Origin: an uncultured Clostridia bacterium
Lineage (GTDB): Bacteria; Bacillota; Clostridia; Peptostreptococcales; Anaerovoracaceae
Assembly (NCBI GenBank): GCA_934277655.1
Contig: CAKQVC010000005.1
Span: 1 to 22,781 of the forward strand
Direction of reading: 5' to 3'
DNA: 22,781 nt
The notes beneath the pieces are model-generated. The model saw only the letters and a list, made by a program, of their open reading frames with translations, was not told the origin of the DNA and made no database searches. Shown here piece by piece: positions 7,502 through 13,797 of this stretch (position 1 is the first letter of the stretch; each line of letters opens with the position of its first letter). Both the position numbers and the translations under genes were made by a program.

Positions 7502-7789
7502 TCAATTTTTTAGGTAAGCATTCTCCGCTCTCAACCTTTGTAATTCCGCTATCAGATCCTCTTCGACCTTCGGCTTGAACTGTTTCGGAGGCCTGCCGGT
7601 ACTCTTGCAGTACAACCCTTCCGGACCTTCTTCGAGATGGATGCGCTCCCACGACATGATTCGATGATGGTCACATACATCGAACTCCAGTGCCGCTTCA
7701 CTGTAACTCATTCCTTCTTTCGGCATGGTTTCAACAACCATCTGTTTGAATTTACCTGTGTATTTCTTGTTCGGTATCCCTTTCAGCAT
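7502..7789 (-). CDS. IS3-family OrfA (helix-turn-helix, 95 aa)
   Basis: The N-terminal part has the helix-turn-helix of IS3/IS150 OrfA (KQMVVETMPKEGMSYSEAAL), which binds the element's ends, and it ends in a leucine-zipper-like ELQRLRAENAYLK. GGGGTGAT precedes the ATG. The frame ends at TGA right after an A6 tract. In the -1 frame the expected family continuation KLKALALEEERQDKRRK follows and stops one codon-overlap before the GTG of orfB. The tract may be a programmed slippage site or a one-base loss that shortened OrfA by about 17 residues. Confidence 0.8.
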   Translation of the reverse strand: MLKGIPNKKYTGKFKQMVVETMPKEGMSYSEAALEFDVCDHHRIMSWERIHLEEGPEGLYCKSTGRPPKQFKPKVEEDLIAELQRLRAENAYLKN

Positions 7790-7823
7790 ATAAAATCACC
7801 CCACTTGATAACGTTATACCACA

Positions 7824-7848
7824 TGTCTAACAAATGGGGTGCAGTTCA
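7824..7848 (-). repeat. IS terminal inverted repeat (orfA end)
   Basis: Reads TGAACTGCACCCC...GTTAGACA on the - strand, the partner of 6574-6598. It lies 35 bases upstream of the orfA start, as usual for IS3 elements. Confidence 0.75.
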
Positions 7849-8131
7849 GTTTGCCATGACCCAAGTTGAAATAGTCAGGATTATTAATCAGAATTCTGCC
7901 TGCCGGAGTTAATTCTCTCAAGTTAAGCAGTATAACATAACACCAATGCTGTTCTCGACAACGTATGTCCTGTTTGCACAAATCCGCATATGATTTAGCA
8001 CATAATACTGAGAGCTTTTTTCATCTCTTTAAAACTCGTTTATAACTAAGAATATATGACGGCATCATATTTTGTCGTCATAGTGCATTCTGGGAGCTCG
8101 TAACCTTTTTCTGCCGTTGGTATTCATCGCC
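7849..8131. other. Intergenic region after the type VII cluster
   Basis: No gene is visible in these 283 bases. A small dyad, ATGACG (8056-8061) with CGTCAT (8076-8081), lies downstream of the kinase gene on the - strand but has no U-tract, so a terminator for the cluster is not established. Confidence 0.3.
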
Positions 8132-10045
8132 TTATCGTCTTTTGAGTTCAATCCGCCTTTGCAGCAGGGAATTGATATTCATAACTGCCTTGTTCATTGC
8201 ATTTATTCTTTCTTCACAATCATCATTTTCAAGCTTGCCTACAGCATCGGTTAGGAAGCCAAGCTGTCCGGCGATACTATTCTCACAGGCGATTACTGCA
8301 TCGTTCCCATAACCGAAGTCGCTTTCAACATACAGTTTTTCTTTTAATCGGTTGACCGCATGCAAGAGGGAGTCCAGCTTTCGACTATTCGAGAGAGTCT
8401 TTATTTGCCTAAGTAACTCATATACATTCTGAGTCATCAGATACGGTTCTTTGTTTTTCAGAACAGCGTTAACGCTAACAGCATCCTTCTCTTTAACATT
8501 ATGCAGCTGTTTTCCGAAAGCAAACAGCGATGCTGCAAAGCTTGCAATCCATATCCACCAGAAAACCCTTATACCTACGATACTATATGCTTTAGATAAT
8601 ATGACATTCGAGTCACGTAAAGTATCAATGATATTCTGCGGATCCGAAAAAATCCAATCGGAAAAGGAGACAACCTTACCGTATATGCTTGGAACCACAA
8701 TAAAGAAAGCGACTACTCCGATTAAAAGAACAACAACTGGAAATACGAAAACAAATTTCTTAATTGTTTTTTTATCTATCGCAGGAGGATCTTCCGGTTT
8801 TATGTTGTCATATTGCACCAAACCTGTAACTTTTTCGTCTACCGTATGGTCAGGCACGGTTGTTGTGTTTTCACATTTTCCTCTTTCGTCGGTCATTACT
8901 GCGTTAACATCGGGAACAGGCTCGGAAACAGCCTGACCGATGGAATCAAACAGGTGCTTGTTTATCGAGCTGCTCTGTTCATCAGTGTCGTTTCCATCGG
9001 ATTCAACTTTAGGAGGTTCTGCACCCAAGGTGGAAGCATATTGTTTTTGATTTGGTTCATTTGAAGAATGAGCAGACAGGTTCGTTTCAAGTCCTATACT
9101 TTCTTTAAGCACATCAACCTGCGTTTTTTCAATTGCAGATCTCAATGCTTCAATGAATTCATCCGCTGTTTGGTATCTATCACGACTTCCTGAAATGGAT
9201 TTTACAACAACATGACCGATTTCATCGCCTCCCAACGATGGCAGATCCGGAATCTCGCCGCGCATCCTAGCTTCAAATGCATTGTCCTCATCCTGTGCAT
9301 AGTATTGCTCCGGAAAACTGGGCAAAAAAGGATTCCTGCTGTAATTCAAGAGCCTGTAGAGCACAATCCCAAGAGAGTACAAATCAACGGATTTGGTATA
9401 GCCCGCTTTTCCGAGATAAACTTCCGGCGCAAGAAAATTTGGAGTGCCCTTCAGCGACTCTGCTTTCGAGCTGTCTTTAAGAACTTTTGAAACACCGAAA
9501 TCGCCAATTTTATAGTCACCATTGTCGGACACAAATATGTTATCATCCTTGACGTCACGGTGAATAACACCACTGTCGTGGCATAATTTAAGACCGCTTA
9601 AAATATCCAGCCCAAGTTTGCAAACATCTTGCACAAGAAAACCCCTGTGCTTAATATATTCTTCGACTGGAGTCAGATATTCCATCAATATAAAAATGTC
9701 ATATCGTTTCGGTTCACTTGTTATAATTATATCATTTTCATAATATCTTACAACATGGCGTGAGTCTTTTTCTGAAAGAAAATTGAGTACTTTAATTTCA
9801 GAGACGATATTATCAAGCATTTGAGAAAAATAACTCTCAGCCTTTGATACATCACCGCCCATCGAATTCAATACCGAATTATATTGTTTTTCCGTCGGAA
9901 TTGTGATGTGTTTTAACGCACGGATATATTGACCTGCGGCGTTGGACTTAACAACTTTGTAAACAGTGCCGAATGCACCGGAATCAATTTTCTCGCTGAC
10001 AGTATACCCTAAAATATTTTTGCCAATTATGTTCATTTGCGCCAC
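8132..10045 (-). CDS. Membrane-anchored Ser/Thr protein kinase (637 aa), possible EssB-like role
   Basis: A Hanks-type kinase domain fills residues 10-305, with all catalytic motifs present: the Gly-rich loop DSGAFGTV (21-28), Lys45, HRDVKDDN (162-169), DFG (182-184) and GTPNFLAPE (200-208). A polar linker (about 310-425) leads to two transmembrane helices (430-452 and 491-511) flanking a roughly 40-residue outer loop, then a cytoplasmic helical tail. There are no PASTA repeats. The start is GTG with AGGAGGT at ideal spacing. That ribosome binding site lies in the last codons of the PP2C gene, so the two are tightly coupled. The likely role is phosphorylation of cluster proteins, read by the FHA domain of the EssC-type ATPase and reversed by the phosphatase. 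Firmicutes type VII systems use EssB/YukC, a membrane pseudokinase; this active kinase may fill that place (inference). Confidence 0.9.
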   Translation of the reverse strand: MAQMNIIGKNILGYTVSEKIDSGAFGTVYKVVKSNAAGQYIRALKHITIPTEKQYNSVLNSMGGDVSKAESYFSQMLDNIVSEIKVLNFLSEKDSRHVVRYYENDIIITSEPKRYDIFILMEYLTPVEEYIKHRGFLVQDVCKLGLDILSGLKLCHDSGVIHRDVKDDNIFVSDNGDYKIGDFGVSKVLKDSSKAESLKGTPNFLAPEVYLGKAGYTKSVDLYSLGIVLYRLLNYSRNPFLPSFPEQYYAQDEDNAFEARMRGEIPDLPSLGGDEIGHVVVKSISGSRDRYQTADEFIEALRSAIEKTQVDVLKESIGLETNLSAHSSNEPNQKQYASTLGAEPPKVESDGNDTDEQSSSINKHLFDSIGQAVSEPVPDVNAVMTDERGKCENTTTVPDHTVDEKVTGLVQYDNIKPEDPPAIDKKTIKKFVFVFPVVVLLIGVVAFFIVVPSIYGKVVSFSDWIFSDPQNIIDTLRDSNVILSKAYSIVGIRVFWWIWIASFAASLFAFGKQLHNVKEKDAVSVNAVLKNKEPYLMTQNVYELLRQIKTLSNSRKLDSLLHAVNRLKEKLYVESDFGYGNDAVIACENSIAGQLGFLTDAVGKLENDDCEERINAMNKAVMNINSLLQRRIELKRR

Positions 10046-10049
10046 AAAA

Positions 10050-10868
10050 TTACCTCCTGAGTTTTATTATCATTATCGTTGCATTGTCAGAATATTGAGA
10101 TGCAACAGCTTCATCAATAAGTCGTTTTCCAGCAGCCTCCGCGGTCTTCTCCAAATTGAAAATTTCCAGTATTCGTTCATTCGAAACAGAGTCTGAAATG
10201 CCATCGCTGCACAAAATAACAAACCCTTCATCTGCAATGAGGTAGTATTCGTCAGCTCTTAAAGTATATCCGCTCTGATAAAGTCCAATATATCGATTTA
10301 GATTCTTGCGCGCAGGGAAACTCAAAAGCTCTTTTCTGGTCAAAAGACCCAAGTCAAGCATGCGCTGACCCTCCGTATTGTCTTTTGTGATTTGAGCTAT
10401 TTGTTGATTATATAAATAATATGCGCGACTATCGCCAACGTTTAATACCGCATACTTGTCACCACAGGCAACAAACAACACGAGAGTCGCTCCCCTTCCT
10501 CTCATTTCACTGTTCTCGTTGCTCATAGCACACACTTTTTTATTGATAGCTTCAATTACGGATTGAAGGCAAGCAACAACATCTTCGATTGAATTATATT
10601 GTTGTATTTTTTTTTGCGCTGCCGCAAGCATTTCGACGCAAACTTGGCTTGCAATCTCTCCGGCATTGTGTCCACCCATTCCGTCACTGACAGCATATAA
10701 TGCTACTCTAGACGAGCTCTTACCGCAAAAAAAACAGCAATGCCTATCTGACATTCGTCTTTGCATATCGGACGTCAGATAATTATTTTTAATCAGAAAA
10801 TTGTCTTCATGAGTTAATCGTTTTCCTATGTGAGAAAAACAAACCGCATAGAGTGCATGATCAGTCAT
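10050..10868 (-). CDS. PP2C-family Ser/Thr protein phosphatase (272 aa)
   Basis: A soluble metal-dependent phosphatase with the PP2C motifs in order: THEDN (19-23), AVSDGMGGHNAGE (59-71), GATLV (126-130), NVGDSRAYYL (143-152), CSDGISD (220-226) and DNAT (261-264). The metal-binding aspartates are present, so it should be active. A Cys-containing insert (HCCFFCGK, 43-50) lies between the first two motifs. The start ATG has no strong ribosome binding site. It sits between DUF4176 and the kinase; a kinase-phosphatase pair is the usual arrangement for reversible control, here most likely of the secretion machinery. Confidence 0.92.
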   Translation of the reverse strand: MTDHALYAVCFSHIGKRLTHEDNFLIKNNYLTSDMQRRMSDRHCCFFCGKSSSRVALYAVSDGMGGHNAGEIASQVCVEMLAAAQKKIQQYNSIEDVVACLQSVIEAINKKVCAMSNENSEMRGRGATLVLFVACGDKYAVLNVGDSRAYYLYNQQIAQITKDNTEGQRMLDLGLLTRKELLSFPARKNLNRYIGLYQSGYTLRADEYYLIADEGFVILCSDGISDSVSNERILEIFNLEKTAEAAGKRLIDEAVASQYSDNATIMIIKLRR

Positions 10869-10900
10869 ACAAACATTATTGCTCTTAATGATGCCTTTTT

Positions 10901-11182
10901 TTAGTTATTTTTAACTTCTTTTTTGCTGTACAAAATATTAAGCGCTTCGATAAAAATATCCCGTTCAGGGTTTGTATATCCGCGGAAGATGATATCATTA
11001 ATGTCACCCTGATTAAACAGATAATTGTTATCTGACCCGAGATATCCTTCCGGGTACGGGACAGCCAAATAATCGTACATTTTGTTTTGCTCGGCATTAA
11101 CTTGCAATACACCAATGATAACGAGTTTCTTTGTTGCGTCTTTCAACAGGACGACGCTTCCTATCGGTAATAAGTCCTTCAT
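10901..11182 (-). CDS. DUF4176 protein associated with type VII secretion (93 aa)
   Basis: The sequence MKDLLPIGSVVLLKDATKKL followed by VIIGVLQ and YDYLAVPYPEGYLGSDNNYLF matches the DUF4176 pattern as I know it, a small cytoplasmic beta-rich protein found in Firmicutes WXG/LXG effector loci. Its biochemical role is unknown. AGGAGG lies five bases before the ATG, and the gene starts 14 bases after the stop of the probable substrate gene. That adjacency suggests an accessory, chaperone or immunity role for the substrate, but the sequence does not decide between them. Confidence 0.8.
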   Translation of the reverse strand: MKDLLPIGSVVLLKDATKKLVIIGVLQVNAEQNKMYDYLAVPYPEGYLGSDNNYLFNQGDINDIIFRGYTNPERDIFIEALNILYSKKEVKNN

Positions 11183-11196
11183 GTTTCCTCCTATAC

Positions 11197-12357
11197 TTAC
11201 GTGGTTAAGCTAATCCACCATTTACCAATTGCATGACCAACTTTTTCGCCCAGGATTTTGTATCCCTCTGCTGCCATTTCATAGTAACTCATTTCGGGAT
11301 TCCCGTCTCCGCCTGCTGCTTTGTCTACCCAACCGAACACGACATCATCCAGTCCACCTGTTAATGCGTGTGGAATCGCATACAAACCAGCCATCGCAAC
11401 ATCGATTGCGGTTGCTCCGGTATCAGCCGAATCCCATTGTCCATCAGCGAAATAATTACCGGCGCTTTCAAAACCCTGAGAAACAGTTTGAATTCCTGCT
11501 TTGGCGATGGCGGTATAAACATCCATAGCACTCCATGGCCCCGCTTTAATTTTAGTTAAGCTGTTTACATTCCCTATATGCTTCAAAGAATAGCCCGAGG
11601 ATATTATTGAAAACAAATCCTTTCCGCTTTCAACATAATCAGCCACAATGCTTTGCCAGCTTTTGCCGTCTGCTCCATTGTTTGCCGTCATCAGGGTTGA
11701 CGCAAATCCCAATATATTGGATGCCAGACCTGCTATCATTACATTTCGTTGTGCTAATTTGCCAAAAAACCCTGTACTAACGCCTTCAAACATGCCCTGG
11801 AAATAATCGTACCCTTCTTTCCATAAACCAATGCTTGATGTTGTGAGATCGCACAAGTCAATTGCTCCCGTTAAACCCGCTTTATCTCCGTTGAAAAAAG
11901 AAGCAAAATCTTCAACATAGGAGATCACCTTTTCGAGAATACCAGCTTCATCGTTATTCTCAAGCGTTTTTCCTCCGCCTAACAGTGCTTGCAGCAAAGA
12001 AAGAGAACCACCATTTTCGTCAACTTTTTGGAAAAGCCAGTCAAACTTTTCAATGATGAAGGATTGACAGCTCTCTAACAAGCTAAGCTCCGCTTTGTTT
12101 GTATTCAGTTCAATGTATTTTTTGTGGGACTCTTCAATAAATCGCTGATACGCCTTTAACGCTCTTGCATACCGTTCAAGTTTTCGTTCAATGTACCTGG
12201 CTGTGTTGGATATATCAGATTTGCATCGAATATCCCAATCAAGTTGACGATGAATATTCTGAATGTTATAACGTAATTCATCCACTTTAGAGGCAGCCGT
12301 TCCGCACTCGATTCCGATTCGCTCCAATCCCGGAAAATTCACATAAATCCTTGGCAT
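11197..12357 (-). CDS. Probable type VII substrate with WXG-like helical N-terminus (386 aa)
   Basis: I chose the ATG at 12357 because AGGAAGG precedes it; the open frame upstream runs into a hairpin. Residues 1-90 are helical and begin MPRIYVNFPGLERIGIECGT. A turn LDWDIR (39-44) occupies the place of the WXG turn, followed by a long charged helix, the pattern seen at the head of Firmicutes type VII substrates. The rest alternates Gly-rich and hydrophobic helices (for example GFFGKLAQRNVMIAGLASNI near 196-215 and AIDVAMAGLYAIPHALTGG near 317-335). I recognise no nuclease, NADase, lipase or other toxin motif. It could be an effector, a membrane-active protein or a structural/secreted component. 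It follows three small WXG100 genes and precedes DUF4176, which supports a substrate role. Confidence 0.6.
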   Translation of the reverse strand: MPRIYVNFPGLERIGIECGTAASKVDELRYNIQNIHRQLDWDIRCKSDISNTARYIERKLERYARALKAYQRFIEESHKKYIELNTNKAELSLLESCQSFIIEKFDWLFQKVDENGGSLSLLQALLGGGKTLENNDEAGILEKVISYVEDFASFFNGDKAGLTGAIDLCDLTTSSIGLWKEGYDYFQGMFEGVSTGFFGKLAQRNVMIAGLASNILGFASTLMTANNGADGKSWQSIVADYVESGKDLFSIISSGYSLKHIGNVNSLTKIKAGPWSAMDVYTAIAKAGIQTVSQGFESAGNYFADGQWDSADTGATAIDVAMAGLYAIPHALTGGLDDVVFGWVDKAAGGDGNPEMSYYEMAAEGYKILGEKVGHAIGKWWISLTT

Positions 12358-12379
12358 ACGTAAAAATCCTTCCTGTTGA

Positions 12380-12419
12380 TTCTCCTCGGAGAAACAGTTC
12401 ACTGTTTCTCCGAGGAGAA
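12380..12419 (-). promoter_or_regulatory. Perfect 19-bp hairpin between WXG100 and substrate genes
   Basis: The arms 12380-12398 and 12401-12419 are perfect reverse complements around a 2-base centre (core TCTCCTCGGAGAAACAGT). In the transcribed direction it lies after the third WXG100 gene and 22 bases before the next start codon. No U-tract follows, so it is more likely an mRNA-stabilising, processing or partial-termination element than a simple terminator. Confidence 0.75.
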
Positions 12420-12443
12420 CCGATTATTAATGAGCTAAAGCGA

Positions 12444-12749
12444 TTAGAAAACCTTGCCCTGTTCTGCTGCTTTTTGAGTTCCCTCGCGTTCCGCTGCTTC
12501 ATACCCTTCTGCTGCTTGATTTAAAAAAGCACTGTATGCTTTAATGTCCTTTACAATAGTGTCAAACACATTCTGCATGCTTGCAAAACGCTCCTTTGCT
12601 GTTTCAATTGCCTCGCCCTTCATCCTGTTCGTGGTGGCAGTAACCTCTTGAAGCATCTCTGCATACAGAGTTTGAATGGTTACGGCAGCGTTTTCGATGG
12701 TCCTTGCCTTATCTCGCATTACTCTGGAATCTACAACAACTTGTGCCAT
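12444..12749 (-). CDS. WXG100-family protein 3, lacking the Trp (101 aa)
   Basis: A helix-turn-helix hairpin protein of WXG100 size. The turn reads NRMKGEA (41-47), with Met in place of Trp before K-G. The flanking helices are Ala/Glu-rich (RTIENAAVTIQTLYAEMLQE and AAEGYEAAEREGTQKAAEQG). The ribosome binding site AAAGGAG precedes the ATG. It is third in a run of three WXG100-type genes behind the EssC-type ATPase and ubiquitin-like genes. Expected to be a secreted dimer or a partner for a larger substrate. The loss of Trp suggests a heterodimer partner or specialised adapter, but this is inference. Confidence 0.8.
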   Translation of the reverse strand: MAQVVVDSRVMRDKARTIENAAVTIQTLYAEMLQEVTATTNRMKGEAIETAKERFASMQNVFDTIVKDIKAYSAFLNQAAEGYEAAEREGTQKAAEQGKVF

Positions 12750-12768
12750 GTTTTTTCTCCTTTCCGAA

Positions 12769-13080
12769 TCAGTTGCCTACGCTGAGCGCGCCCGCCTTAT
12801 TCTTTACCTCATTTTCAACGCTCTTCACTCTTGCGGCATATTCCCTAAGGAATTGCACATAGTTATTCAGTGCTTTTTCAGCCGCAGAGAAATCATTTCT
12901 GTAACCTTCAATTCTGTGATTGAAAGTGTCACTTGCTTCGCCCTTGTAATTAATACGCAAGTCAGAAACAGCAGCATAAATGCTGTCATAAGCCTTTACG
13001 AATTCCTTTGTTTTGTTCTCAACTTTTACCGCTGAGGATTCGATTTCTTCCGGTGTTACATCAAAAATCGTTGTCGTCAT
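12769..13080 (-). CDS. WXG100-family protein 2, Trp replaced by Tyr (103 aa)
   Basis: A two-helix WXG100-like protein with turn INYKGEASDTF (43-53): Tyr replaces Trp, and the K-G-x-A surroundings are kept. The N-terminal TPEEIESSAVKVENKTKEF and C-terminal YVQFLREYAARVKSVENEV helices fit the hairpin fold. AAAGGAG precedes the ATG, and only 19 bases separate its stop from the next gene. The likely role is a secreted or export-coupled small helical protein that pairs with a neighbour. Confidence 0.85.
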   Translation of the reverse strand: MTTTIFDVTPEEIESSAVKVENKTKEFVKAYDSIYAAVSDLRINYKGEASDTFNHRIEGYRNDFSAAEKALNNYVQFLREYAARVKSVENEVKNKAGALSVGN

Positions 13081-13222
13081 AAAAGTTCTCCTTTCGGTTT
13101 TAACATTTAATATGGTAAACGATGATCAAGCGAACCGTGCACAAGAGTGATCTTTGCGGATTGCTTGCGCAGAAAACCAAACCGTGCCTGAGTTCCGGAT
13201 TGACCAGCGGTTGCCTCAACAT

Positions 13223-13525
13223 TTATTGTCCTGACTTCAGCGCAGCAGCTCTCTCCTCTGCTTGCCGATCTGCCGATTGGACTCGATCGGCACAATACTT
13301 GATAGTTGATGCTAAATCAGTCATTTGTTTTTGAGTTCGGAGCATTTCCGAACTCAAAGTGTGCAGTTTTCTGATAAACACATCTGCCGCTTGGCCTTTC
13401 CATATTGCGTTGCAATCTTGTTCCAATTGCTCCAGCGCCCTAACTTGAGCAGTTAATTCCAACGCACCTTTTTCAATAGAGCCAGCCTGAGAAATTACTT
13501 TAGCGTAGTTAATTCTGTATGTCAC
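13223..13525 (-). CDS. WXG100-family protein 1 with canonical WKG turn (100 aa)
   Basis: Classic ESAT-6/WXG100 size and pattern: helix, W42-K-G44 turn (IWKGQAADVF), helix. This is the only one of the three with the true WXG motif. The start is GTG at 13523-13525, preceded by AAAGGAGTG; an ATG nearby is out of frame. It follows the YukD-like gene by 18 bases. Canonical members are exported as dimers by the EssC-type ATPase, and their Trp region packs against partner or ATPase surfaces. Confidence 0.9.
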   Translation of the reverse strand: MTYRINYAKVISQAGSIEKGALELTAQVRALEQLEQDCNAIWKGQAADVFIRKLHTLSSEMLRTQKQMTDLASTIKYCADRVQSADRQAEERAAALKSGQ

Positions 13526-13543
13526 CGCATAACACTCCTTTCA

Positions 13544-13792
13544 TTACATCAGTAACAGTCGTGCTCCATCAAAAATGCCGAGCTGAGCGAAACTACATTC
13601 CGGCCGCAGCACCTTGCTGTCACTAGTATCGAACAGCATTGCGTTGTTGCAACTCTCCGAAATTCCGTATTCTGAATTCAATATTCGGATAATCAAATTT
13701 ACGGCATTCTTGACTGACATGTTGCACGGAACCGTGAAATCACACGTGATATCCAACGCCGGTATCCTTACTGTTATCGATATTTTTCCCAT
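13544..13792 (-). CDS. esaB: YukD/EsaB ubiquitin-like protein of type VII secretion (82 aa)
   Basis: A small beta-grasp protein: GKISITVRIPALDITCDFTV, then SVKNAVNLIIRILNSEY, and a C-terminal CSFAQLGIFDGARLLLM, the typical YukD/EsaB layout (SLxxLGIxDGxxLLL). Members are small cytoplasmic components of Firmicutes type VII systems; they are not conjugated like ubiquitin because they lack the terminal Gly-Gly, which is absent here too. The ATG at 13792 is chosen because AAGGTGG, overlapping the end of the ATPase gene, serves as its ribosome binding site. The stop of that gene lies 5 bases upstream. Confidence 0.9.
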   Translation of the reverse strand: MGKISITVRIPALDITCDFTVPCNMSVKNAVNLIIRILNSEYGISESCNNAMLFDTSDSKVLRPECSFAQLGIFDGARLLLM

Positions 13793-13797
13793 AGAGC

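Larger units (their letters stand above)
6574..7848 (-). mobile_element. IS3-family insertion sequence, probably inactive
   Basis: A 1275-bp element with imperfect 25-bp terminal inverted repeats at 6574-6598 and 7824-7848 (about 20 of 25 positions match; both share ACCCC and GTTAGACA). It contains two overlapping-phase genes on the - strand, orfA (helix-turn-helix) and orfB (DDE integrase), the classic IS3/IS150 layout. I see no clear target-site duplication. The orfB gene has a premature stop and the orfA frame ends at an A6 tract, so this copy is probably immobile unless complemented. Confidence 0.85.

Noticed and set aside
7171..7578. 135-residue + strand frame inside the insertion sequence
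   Set aside because: It lies opposite the transposase gene and has no ribosome binding site or family features.
8056..8081. Terminator for the type VII cluster
   Set aside because: The dyad has only 6 bp, a 14-base loop and no U-tract in the transcribed direction.
12358..12402. 15-residue extension of the 386-aa substrate
   Set aside because: It is read from the perfect hairpin and the ribosome binding site; the ATG at 12357 follows AGGAAGG at normal spacing.
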